In this document: in pieces, positions 1-10,375 of the stretch | How positions within the stretch are numbered: position 1 is the stretch's first letter | Layout of the letters: each line of letters begins with the position of its first letter | Source of the DNA: Lingula anatina | Lineage: Eukaryota > Brachiopoda > Lingulata > Lingulida > Lingulidae | Assembly (NCBI RefSeq): GCF_001039355.2 | Contig: NW_019775003.1 | Location: 433,178 to 497,177 of the forward strand | DNA length: 64,000 bases | Direction of reading: 5' to 3' | The notes under the pieces: generated by a model | What the model was told of the DNA's origin: nothing | The model's database searches: none | Seen by the model: the letters and a program-made list of their open reading frames with translations, nothing else | Translations under genes and position numbers: made by a program

Positions 1-57
1 ACTTGAAAATCTGACCGTCTTCCGGAAGACCCAGAAGACGGCCTAAATCCACCCCTG
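1..57. mobile_element. tail of hAT-like CAGGGG-terminus repeat
   Basis: The first 57 bases match, with few changes, the right end of the element at 55769-55935: both contain the paired motifs ctgaccgtcttcc and gaagacccagaagacgg and finish in ...cacccctg or ...cgcccctg. Read in reverse, the end is CAGGGGTGGATTTAGG, similar to the CAGGGGCGGATTCAGG terminus at 60733. Only the tail is present because the window starts inside it. Confidence 0.6.
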
Positions 58-2145
58 CTGTCTAGACAACTGATAAAGATGAGGAATAACCGATTTTGAA
101 TACCTTATTAACATCTAAATAGACGACAGTCCTCCAGTGAGACTAGAAAGCTCATAGACATAATACCAAGTCCATGTGGTCAAAAAGAACTCATTTATCT
201 ATTATCTATTTTTAGATTACATGTGCTTATTTTAACCATTGTGTGTTCCTTAATCATTCTTATTATGACGAATGGAATACTCCCCACGCAAACATTATAC
301 AGTACTAATAAGCAGGAACAAACAACAATGATAAAGAAAACCACCCTAGAAATAAATAGGTGCACATAATTTCAGAAGTCTAATTACAAGAACCAATTTC
401 TTGGGCTTGAATGATGAAACCGTTATTTGTAAAATGCACTGATTCTTCGAACCAGGCCAAGAATATGTGATACGAAAAATATATCATTTTAGATTAAAAT
501 TGAAACATTTACATGTAGTATACATGTACGCGATCTTGGTTTTAAAATCCTCTTTATTGGTATTGAAATGATAACGAGAACATTTGGTGATATAATTTAC
601 CTGTCGACGGAGTCCCCCCACCCGGTGACGTCACCTGGTTCTAGACAAGGGAGGCCACGCCATAGGGACAAGTGTTTTTAGTGATTTTTGACCGGGACTT
701 CTCTGTAGTGCTAAAAAGCACAAGAAAACCGTGTCATGATCTTACAAAAAAGCAGCGTCTGTTTCAATAAGCATGATTTATTATTTATTATTTCTTACAA
801 TTCCTAAGTTACTGAAGTAGGATTGCAGACTTATTGAGTTTACAGGACACTATCTCTTTATCCGACAATGCGTCATTCAATACGAATTTAAAGGCGATTA
901 AGTAAATCCACCCACTGAATTTACCTGAAACCTTCGCTTTGTTTTGTTTTATTCGTTATTAACCTCTCATGGTAAAACCGTATGGAGGCATTGAGATTTT
1001 GTCAGATAGGGACAAATGATAGAGATGGAACATGTATTTGCGGTTCACCACATAGCATACAGAATATATTATATTTTTTATATCTTGTATTCATAAATAT
1101 ATTGTGCATGCTATATTCTTCAAAGGTAAACACCGGATACTTAAAAATAAACGCCAAGGCGGTAATATCGGGTAGATTGTGTGCTATTTAAGGAGATAAG
1201 GCAGCTATTTAGGTAGATAGTATGGTATTTTTGGAATATTTGACCGGGTTAACGACGTTTTGGTAGGGTTGCATCCATGTTCTTGTAACATTTTATCGTT
1301 TAACTTCACGGTGACTGACCAACTCTTTGAGCTGTCTGACATCTTAAAAACGCTACTTTTATTTGCTAGCTGTAGTATGAATGTAAACTGTAATGTTTTT
1401 AAGGGCACCACAAATGTTGTAGTGATTTTATTACTCATTCAGTTTCAGAAGATTTTCACACAATTCGTTAAATATCAAAACTTGCAATGCTTCATTCTGT
1501 ATTCCTGAAAATACACTTCTTTACTCCTTTTATTTGAACTCTACTTTTCAGCAGTAATACCTATAAATATAGATCTGTAAATTCATTAACGCTGAAAATT
1601 TTAGTATTAAAGCTTTTGTGATGGCTGTGCTCGGTCCTCATTGCAGTAGGAGAGACTGATTGCTTTTAGCACATTACAATAGTTGAGGCAAAAATATACG
1701 ATTGATATGTCTATTCCTTGGGACAATTCCATATATACTGTCGTAGATCGAGTCATTTCATTCGGGCTCCCTCGGGAGTTTCCGTATTTGGAGAAAAATA
1801 CGGAAGTAACCGAGGTTTGTCGAATAGTTTGGAAGGTGACTCAGTTGCGGAATGCTTCCGTGTGACGATTGCGGTGAGTAATTTCCCACCTTGAAAACCA
1901 AGGCCCTGTTACTGTTGTGTCAAACTCGTCCGTTTCTTCATACTGGAAATGATAATTAAAAAAGATTTTCATTATCACACGTTCTACATCATTCCCGTGA
2001 ATGGCTTTTGGCCTTTATTTCAAAAATTAGATCGAAATCGGTCTAAATTGTACAGCTATGCCTGGTGTGAATCTCAACCAAGCAGCGTTTCATTCTGGTA
2101 TGTTTACCCCTTTTTTATTCTTTAAAACATAAAACCAGCGTTCTT
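58..2145. other. no gene recognised
   Basis: I searched the minus strand here for the missing last exon of the PhyH dioxygenase (a GPWM-type C-terminal stretch is usual in this kind of protein) and did not find it. A small hairpin, ttccgtattt / aaatacggaa, lies near 1779-1805. Short open frames, including those at 982-1191 and 1260-1508, have no recognisable content. Confidence 0.4.
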
Positions 2146-2217
2146 CTACCGCGGTACAGCGATACAGCTCGTCTGTAAACACCCCTTGAGAGTACGCCTT
2201 GAGAACATTAACTTTAC

Positions 2218-4754
2218 CTTCTGCAGGTGCTTCTTCTGCCATGCTTCCTTCCTGTTTACCGACAAGAATTTCTTCCAGTCTGGGGTCAGATGTGGACTGC
2301 TCGCTGATCGGAACAGGATGCCTTCCGCAATGTCGTAAAAGCCCCACTTCTGGTGCGGCGACTGCCAGCGAAGATCCAGGCTCCAACGAATGCGAGAAGA
2401 CATGTTGGGTAGACTGAGAGATGTTGACATGAAAAAAGGAAGGTTAAATAGAACAAGAAATAGCAAAAAGTCGAAAGACAAATGAGCGTGGTGTAAGCAA
2501 TGTTTGAGAAATGGAGAAAAACCTATTATGTTGACGCCAGTACAGAATTGCAAAATAACGTACAAAATATTTCTAAATGATACGTGTAAGTTCGCAACTA
2601 TGCTTATGATATTCATCACTTTCATATGCAGGGATTTATATTTTCCCTTATAGATAATATTCACACTTTTCATTAAAAACAGATAGGTTTAACTGTAATC
2701 ATTAATCTTGTAGTTTAAACAGCACGAGGTTTGGTCTTCGTTGCCCAATATTAAAAGGATAATAACTCTTCGTTTCGGCCAAAAAATGAATTTTCCTGGA
2801 GTAAACAACAATTTTCCCATAATTACCAATGGTTATTGAATCGATTTTTACATTCAAAATTAGTCCCTAATTTTTTTTTCTAAAAAGGTTGGTTTTTTGT
2901 TGCAATCTCTTAGGAGATTTTAGCAGAGAATAGCCATCAATAGTGGTCACGTGGTCTAAAGACAAGCTCAGATATCAGAATAATAGCTATAACTGCCGTT
3001 TTTGTGGTATCACAGAATATATTATATTTCTATGAGTTATTCATAATGTTTTTATTGTTAAATATAGATCTCATACGAAGAGTTATTATCCCTTTAAGAG
3101 TATAACGTGTAGGTATAGCGCTAACCTTCTGTGCGGAGTTAAATTGTGGAAAAGTAAGAACCCGCCGTAGGGGACGTCACACGTGATCACGTCTTCCTGA
3201 ATATTTACCCCTAAAGATTGTTTTACAAAGATTTAACTTTGAATTTTTTTGTCACTGACAGAGAAAGATTGTGATTCAAGGCTTTTGTAGCACTGATCAA
3301 ATTATACGTATTACTGCAAACTTTGTGAATGAATACATTTTTTCGCAGCGATCAATTATCTTTATTTTCGATATAAGTATCTTTATTATTTTAACTACAA
3401 AAAGAAAAAAAAAAAGAAAAGAAAGAAAGAAAGAAAAGGAAAGGATGGTCAGATCTAAGCTTCAACGTATGACTGGATAAACAAACTTTACAGTGATGAA
3501 AACCAATATTAAAAAAATGAATTAATTAAAGAAAGCAAATCTTCCCAAAAACTGCAAATTTTACATTCACTAAAACGCCACCTTAACTGCTAATACTAAG
3601 ACTCGTAATCTGTGTTATAAAACAATGACTGTGATCACTCTCCACAACCTACCTAATGTATTTTCAATGTCCTTCTCATCCAGTACAACGTACCACGAGG
3701 ACTGAAAGGCACATGTGTGGCGGGCTACTTTCCCCGCCCTGTGAGCACGTCTAACAACCTGCAAAAGAAACCGAAACATAATTTTCGCATTTTTTAAAAT
3801 CTTTTATGAAATTTGTTTATATTATAACAATGAACTATCATAAAATGCTTCCGTCCTTTTTTTAAAATCAATTTTTTACAGAATGAGCTAAATAGTGAAA
3901 TACATTAAAATTAATAATATGAGTGAATGTGCGGCGACAGATAGCGTTAGGTTTAACCTACATTTGTATAGCTAGCAAACACAGGACTTAATCATAACGT
4001 TCTTTAGTTATATAAACGTTATGGTAACGTGATAACAACGTTTCGTGTTTGCCAGGAAGGACTGTGGACAAACAGGACAAACATAACCTGCATTCCTCCA
4101 TTCTGAGCATTGGTATCCAGGAGCGGGATCCAGGCGGTAGGAATCAGATGATCATACGAGTCGTTGCTGAAGTAGGCACTGTCTGGAAAGACGAATTACA
4201 GCTTTTGAAATAGTTCCTTCATTATCAGAAAGCAAGTGATTATACATGTATCTTCTATTATTGACGAATCAATTAGCCAATCCATTTATTCATTTATTTA
4301 TCAATCTATGCATTTATTTAATTATATTTTTAAAATGTCATTTCTCAATCTAGTAATTTATTTTTTTCATTTTTTATTCATGCCTTTTTATCAATTGACT
4401 GTGTTAGCGTGTACTGGATTCTGCTGAGTGTAGAAACTCTATGACTCTACGCATTAGTGAACTCGGTATGATAACCCAGGAATACCGCGAGTTTCAGTGA
4501 TTCTAGCAAACTAGCTTGCACTGTCAGTATGCCTCTGGAAACTACATAGTGGGGGTTAGTTTTCACAGATTTCAAGGTTGAATTCATGATGTCCATACCT
4601 TGATGCCAGGGGATGGTCCACAGGTTATTTTTGGGTGTCTTGGTCCTCAGGTTCCAGACCGGATGGCCCGCCACATCCGGTCCTACCAGTTGCTCCATCA
4701 TATTCAGCAGGCGCTCGTTGCTCCACAGGTCGCCTATCGCCTGAGAAAGTCCAG

Positions 4755-4828
<74 letters not shown>

Positions 4829-6801
4829 AGGATCGCAGTCTAAATACATGATTCAGAGCTCAGACCTTATGAATGGATTAGGCGTTTACTAGCACTACCC
4901 GCAGATCTTTTAGCACTAACACACATATTAACCACCTACATGTAACCCACAATTTAACCAGCACTACCAGAGCGGATAAATGTTAGTGATAGGAATCACT
5001 TTTTTAGTGCTAGTACAGTGTGCTGGTTAATTCGTGGGTTTGGTGGTTAATATGCGCGTTACTGCTAAAAGATCTGCGGGTAGTGTTAGTAAACGCCTAA
5101 TCCGTTTATAGGGGCTGGAGCTGTAGGGGAGCAGGTGGGTGGGTGTGTGAATGGGGTCGGGGGTTAGAGAGGGTGCAGAGGCCGTCAAATTGATGTTCGC
5201 TGATTAAAATAAGAAGTAAGAAAAAACTAAAACGACCTAAATTGGTGGATGTCTCCCGCGAAGTACACATTCTTACAGTTTTTCAAAGTGTAATATTACA
5301 TTGTCGCTTTTTAATACGCTTTACTAGCTACCTTAAGTTAAGTTAAATAAATTAATAATTTATTTCACTAGTTTGTCACTGATCACTTGGATACCTTTTG
5401 AAACGTTCCAGTTTTGAACATAACGATAGATGCCCCTGGAAAATCCTCCTCTAGCTTGGTGAGTCGCTCAAACAGACCGTACTCAGTGTAAAGATCTACA
5501 GTGAGAAAGCAACACATAAGCAAAATAGAAAGATTTCTGCAAACAGATGAAAATTTTGATCTGACAACGCTGAAAAACACGTCTTATAAATAAATTAATG
5601 AATGAAAAAATCAATTATGAAATAATATGAATAAACGATAGGAATGGGTAAGTATTTGCGTCATTGGTTATTTTGCTATTTTGTTAGAATCAAGCACCTT
5701 GCATACACACACGCTATGCAATTCCCAAATGTAGACATGACTTTCTATATATTGACTACAAGTTACACTCATTTCATTAATTGCGCAATACATTAAATAA
5801 TGAATGACTGTTTCGATGTTATTTTTTCAACATCAAAGAAGGATAATATAACTCACTTTTTATTTTCCCTGCGTTAAAAAGTTTCATCGCTACGCCGTCT
5901 ACTAGAGCGGCGACTGCATGTTTCACTGGTTCTAACTCTTCAGAGGTGAAAAACTTATCCACAACTAAATATCCCTACAAACCAGCGCATCGATATAACA
6001 ATAATGATATTTATTAAAAATTTAAAATCCAAATATATTCAACAGACTTTAAAATGTTAAGTACAAGTTTTAAAAAATGATAAAAACTATTTTTAAAATT
6101 ATCAAATATTTCTCCCGTATAAAAACCCATAAAAGACGTAAAAACGGCACTAAAGAGCCATCGCGTGAATCGTTTTAGAAACCTGCTCCTTTATTCAACA
6201 TATTTCAGTTAAAATGTGTAAGTGAAAAAAAAAACGTGATTAATATTTGTAGACGCATTTATCTCTTTTGCATTCAATGTTTTTTGTCATTAAAATAAAA
6301 TAATTTTCTATTCTAAAAACTCAAAAATTATTAGATCCCACTCTGCATGCTGTCTGTTATAATATTCGCAGAGCATTTAATCCGTGAGAACAAAGACATA
6401 TGTTCCTTTTCTGGTATAAATTATGCAGTCCATTTAATTTCATCAAAAAGGTGGCCTATACGAGTTACTAATACAGTGTATTTGTATATCATTAATATGA
6501 AAAGGATTAAATATCTTTTTGTTGATAAATTTGTTTAAGAATGCAACAAATGTTTAAGTTACTGAAATGGTTTAGAAGATCTCGACTTCGGAGCACGGTA
6601 AGATAAAATGTTGAAAGGGAAACATAGACAGAAATGACACAAACTGTAGTACGATACCTCGCTGAAAAAGAACTTCAGTTGTTCCTCCGTCAGTTGCCCT
6701 GGTTTAGGATCGACAGGTTGAGGGGGGATGGTCGTAAATGGCTCCGGGTATGTCTCTGATACCTCCCCGGGGAAGGTTTTAGCTTGGACCTCTACTGCCA
6801 T
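2218..6801 (-). CDS. PhyH-family Fe(II)/2-oxoglutarate dioxygenase, 8 exons, C-terminus not seen
   Basis: Exons on the minus strand: 6801-6658, 5974-5857, 5495-5395, 4740-4599, 4182-4088, 3758-3653, 3192-3126 and 2413-2218, all with ag/GT borders and consistent phases; 969 nt encode 323 residues. The start is ATG at 6801 (MAVEVQAKTF). The iron-binding HxD is H167-Q168-D169 (PWHQDSAYF), split by an intron. The distal histidine is H256 in LTPHRS, and R267 in RIRWSLDLRW is the expected 2-oxoglutarate arginine. These match the phytanoyl-CoA dioxygenase fold, a double-stranded beta-helix that couples 2-oxoglutarate decarboxylation to substrate hydroxylation. The substrate cannot be told; no peroxisomal PTS2 is evident and the C-terminus is missing, so PTS1 cannot be judged. 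The reading frame could run on from exon 8 to a stop at 2146, but a good donor (AAG/GTAAAG) at 2218 and the short C-terminus suggest a last exon beyond the left edge. Confidence 0.85.
2754..3094. mobile_element. TA-flanked MITE in the last PhyH intron seen
   Basis: Inverted ends AAAGGATAATAACTCTTCGT and, in reverse complement, AAGGGATAATAACTCTTCGT bound about 341 bp, with TA on each side (2752-2753 and 3095-3096). A TA target duplication is typical of Tc1/mariner-type non-autonomous elements; no transposase is present. Confidence 0.65.
4757..4825. repeat. (TA)n microsatellite next to a splice acceptor
   Basis: About 69 bp of alternating TA. It ends only about 17 bases upstream, in the minus-strand sense, of the acceptor of PhyH exon 4 (4740), so it occupies the usual branch-point region. 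Confidence 0.95.
4861..5117. mobile_element. palindromic MITE with 5-bp target duplication
   Basis: The two halves are inverted copies over roughly 110-120 bp each: the left begins CAGACCTTATGAATGGATTA, the right in reverse begins CAGCCCCTATAAACGGATTA, and both continue GGCGTTTACT.(A)G/ACACTACCCGCAGATC. A perfect GAGCT flanks both sides (4856-4860 and 5118-5122). It lies in intron 3 of the PhyH gene. A related half-copy is at 49924-50035. Superfamily not assigned. Confidence 0.8.
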
Positions 6802-7686
6802 CTTGTCGATGGACGTTTACATGTGGCAAATCCGTCAAATATGGGTCACATTCGATAAGGGTACATGTAGCTCCGTGAAAAAAAGACCAATATCGTTGAT
6901 GGCACGATTGTGACCTATTTTCAGGTGACACGTTTTTGCTTCAAGTGTACTTTTACTGGTGAAGGGGCCAGACAAATTTGTGGCAAAAACAGTGCATATT
7001 TATTATCAGTGGTTTGAAGGCCTGGCACCCTCTTTCAATGTATGCTCATTTTCTTCAAATAAAAATACTCTATACAGGATTTAAATGAATTTTCCAAGCG
7101 AGAAAAAAAATTCTAGTAGTCACGAACCATTGCTCGACCCGTCCTTGCACTTGTATTTGATTGTTTTTTTCTATTTTTAATTTAATGGCCGGTCATTTAG
7201 AACGGTAACGCTAGGTCTCCCTGTACATTTCAGAAGAAACTAGTACCGACTGAATTTATTCATGGGGGCTTATAAGGTTTTTAAGGTCTGAATTTTGAAG
7301 GATAAGTAGCTTTGCAGGATGATTTTCAAGTTATAATATATATTTTTTATCTCTGCACCTGCTACATTTTAGTTATAGCTAAGGGATATGATAATCTGAT
7401 GACTGGTTTTTACTCAAGTTCCCAAAGCTAAGCTTATAAAATATGGTGACACAGCATACCTCATAGCTGCACTGTAGTGGAATAGGCTTTCTATTCATTT
7501 CTTAAAGACAAAGCGAATCGCAGGAATTATTTAAGGAGAAGCTGTCATACATTTTAGAGGTTTTATTCAGGGCTTTATATTTACAAAATTTAAACAATAT
7601 ATTGAAATCTTAGTTTTTTTAATTTTTTACTTGAATATGCCTTAATTTGAATTTTCCGTAGTCATTTGTATTACATCCTACTGCTA

Positions 7687-7692
7687 TTTATT
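7687..7692 (-). terminator. candidate poly(A) signal of the RING gene
   Basis: AATAAA on the minus strand about 300 bases after the stop codon of the RING protein. Position is plausible; no transcript evidence. Confidence 0.3.
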
Positions 7693-7991
7693 TATTGTAA
7701 ATATATTTTAAGACATCTTGTAAAGCCTACTGAACATAAAATTTGGTTTCTATATTTAAATTAATTTTTTTTATGCTTTTAAAAGTATTTTTTTATCAAA
7801 AATCACGCTGGTGTTCAGGTTGAATTTACAATCATAATACATATATATTCATAACAGATAAAGATTTATCCAACTGCACCGCACTGCAACACTATTCAGG
7901 TCATTAATATTAATGAGCCTCACAAGTTTCTACATGTCATTAACTTCCTGTAGAGAGTCACATGCAGTTGCAACAGGCTCAGAGATTGAGA

Positions 7992-8798
7992 TTACTCCCA
8001 CACGTCCATATACCGATCCCTGGCCTGGCGGTCAAGTTTCCTACAGGCTTCGCAGTTCGGACCATTCGTTGGTCCGCAGTATCCGTCACAACTCGAGTTT
8101 ACAGGCATAACTTTTCGTCCGCAGTAGAATCGCCCTGTTTCTGGTCCCACCCTGGCCGAAAAACCCTTCCTATTTACCAGCCAGCCGTGGGGAAGCCGGC
8201 GACGGCTAACGTCGAGTTTCATACAAGGAGTGCAGTTGCAGCCATTGGTAGGGCCACAGAAACCGTTACAGCAGCTGCAGCTACCATTTAACGGCTGACT
8301 ACAGTAATATTTACCCGTTTCCCCAAGACGAGCTGCGTCGCCATTACTATTTGTTGTCCTAGCAACGCGATCTAGGGATTCAATATTTTGCCCCGGTGTC
8401 TCGAAAAGTTTTTCTGCTTGATCGATCAACGCAGACGTGTGTGTCTCAGATAAATGAGCAACAAAAGTTTGCCTTGCGCCCTGAAAGTCACAATCCGGAG
8501 CCGGACACTGAAACACTCTTTTAACACATAATCTGTTGTGGTCAGGGAGATCTCCCCTGGTCAGTGGCGTTTGACCACACCCTAGTGGACACTCCACTGG
8601 CATCGTGTTGATCAAACGCCGAGCAAAGTGTGACACCATCGCTTGGTAGGGACGACGACAGTTGGGGCACGATCGCTCTCCGACACCGGCAAGACACTTG
8701 AGGCAGAACAGTTTATGACAGCAGCTGGTCTCCATTGCATTCTCGGCGATCTCGAAGCAGATGGGGCATTTCAGCTCTTCTTCAATGGCGGCCGACAT
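7992..8798 (-). CDS. RING-HC / TRAF-type zinc-finger protein with two CGPTNG cysteine modules
   Basis: Intronless frame of 268 residues. ATG at 8798 has A at -3 (CAAAAATGTC). Residues 11-47 form a C3HC4 RING: C11, C14, C26, H28, C32, C35, C44, C47. Residues 70-120 contain TRAF-type zinc-finger spacing (CPLGCGQ, then CPAPDCDF..H..H). A linker is followed by two related modules, 162-196 and 222-256, each G-K/R-Y/F-YC..C..C-G/D-F/YCGPTNG..C..C.KLD. The RING plus TRAF-type fingers imply an E3 ubiquitin ligase acting in the cytosol, which is inference from the family. The CGPTNG module recurs in invertebrate proteins as far as I recall, but I cannot name it or its ligand. The absence of a MATH domain separates it from true TRAFs. 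The coding region is clearly GC-richer than its flanks. Confidence 0.88.
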   Translation of the reverse strand: MSAAIEEELKCPICFEIAENAMETSCCHKLFCLKCLAGVGERSCPNCRRPYQAMVSHFARRLINTMPVECPLGCGQTPLTRGDLPDHNRLCVKRVFQCPAPDCDFQGARQTFVAHLSETHTSALIDQAEKLFETPGQNIESLDRVARTTNSNGDAARLGETGKYYCSQPLNGSCSCCNGFCGPTNGCNCTPCMKLDVSRRRLPHGWLVNRKGFSARVGPETGRFYCGRKVMPVNSSCDGYCGPTNGPNCEACRKLDRQARDRYMDVWE

Positions 8799-9338
8799 TT
8801 TTGCACAGGTTTATAGGGATCAGTCTTTAGTTTTCAGTCTGAAATATAACGTAAAAAAAGTGTACGTAGACGGATTATTTTCGATCAGAATTCAGTCAAG
8901 TGTAAGCTGCATTTACTGTGTGTTCTTTTTTCTCTCACAATAAAAACGTAGGCCTACATTACATGCCACTTAGTTGTACATGTAGACCTATTCGTTCAAT
9001 TTATTACACAAAGGTTGACCTGGGGTGGGAGAAACACAGCGAGTCATTTGTTTTCCTCCCCCATATATTAGTTTCGGAATTTCCCCCCCCCCCCCACATT
9101 CCCCACCTAGCAGTAAAAATGCCCTCGTCTATTATTCTACGTGCATATCTGCCGTGCAAAGCGACATTTTTTTCATCCGCGTCACCTTCTATACCAAACC
9201 ACTCCGCCAGTGTTATAGCACAAGCAGAATGCTGGAAGCTCATAGATTTTAGTCCTGGGGGAAGAAGATCATCACCCCTCCCCACCACATTTGAAAAACA
9301 TACACGCCTAGCTATCCATAGGATGCAATACAGAAGTT

Positions 9339-9394
9339 TAGGCTTCATTCACATGCAACGTCTATTTTCTAAATTGCATGTGAACGAAGCCTTA
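9339..9394. repeat. near-perfect 20-bp-stem hairpin
   Basis: TAGGCTTCATTCACATGCAA is followed by a 15-base spacer and TTGCATGTGAACGAAGCCTTA, its inverse with one mismatch. It could be a tiny inverted-repeat element or a small-RNA precursor; nothing in the sequence decides this. Confidence 0.75.
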
Positions 9395-10315
9395 GATTTA
9401 CTAAGTGTCGATATCCAACAGTACACTCATACGTGACGGCCCGGGAAGGAAAAGACTGCCACACCCACACCACAAGACCCCGAAACAGTCCGGATACCGA
9501 ACTTTTTAAATCAACGAAAAAGTGTATATTACAGAAGAAGAGTCGAGTAGTCCGGCGACTAATCCGGTTACTCTGCCAGGTCTTCCCGGCAGAGGTTGGG
9601 TGAACTGGACACCCTAACAGAATGAAAAACAAAATCTGTTGAAGATCTGCGTATCATTCCAGAGTATTGTACAGGGTATATGACGTGTTATAAGTGGAGC
9701 ATTCATTCATATGTATATTAGGTTATAAGTGTAATAGGTTTAAACCAAATGATTATTGGGGTGTAACAATAATTGAATACATATATTTGATAAAATATAA
9801 TTATATGAAGTATCCTATATAAAATTTATAAGGATGGAATGGGGTATAATTTGTACCATTTTAAACGGCGTTATTATCATAATAATCATCATTATTTCAT
9901 TGTTGTGGTCGTTGTGAGAGTATCTAGTTTCAATATGTTGTTTGATTTTAACCCTCATGAAAAGGTAAAATTTGTTTTGTAGGATTCATGTTTACAGATC
10001 AAGTATTACAGATTAAATTTAAAGTTTGGCACAACTGTTTAAATGGGTTTAATTAAAAGGATTTTTATATTCTGGGAATATAGGTTGTTCATGTTGATGT
10101 CATTTTAAAATAATGTACCATTATTTTTTATAAAGAGGGGAAGGCGTGTGGAATCCTGCATAAATTCCACATTGTGTAGTCATAGTTAATCAACATGTTA
10201 TTATCTAATTTGCGTCTGTCCTGTATACATTTAAATAGTATTTTCTGTAAAGGCCCATAGGTAGGCCTATGCTTGAGACAGATGCATATCACCTGTTAAT
10301 ATTGCACAACAATAA

Positions 10316-10375
10316 GTATGTAAATAAGTAGCAGCCACATGTACGTGTATGTAAATAAGTAGCAGCCACATGTAC
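10316..10375. repeat. two-copy 29-bp tandem repeat
   Basis: The unit GTATGTAAATAAGTAGCAGC plus CACATGTAC occurs twice, at 10316-10344 and 10347-10375 (period 31), with no mismatch seen. Confidence 0.9.

Noticed and set aside
2090-2386. 98-codon minus-strand open frame (GSSLAVAAPEVGLL...)
   Set aside because: It is the wrong frame of PhyH exon 8; the other frame carries the conserved RIRWSLDLRW motif and joins in phase with the upstream exon.
4600-4851. Open frames running into YIYIYIY or IYIYIYI
   Set aside because: Translation of the TA microsatellite and the antisense of PhyH exon 4.
9004-9436. Frames of 114-172 codons on both strands
   Set aside because: No motifs, low-complexity proline and glycine stretches from C/G runs, overlapping on opposite strands, and one contains the hairpin at 9339-9394.
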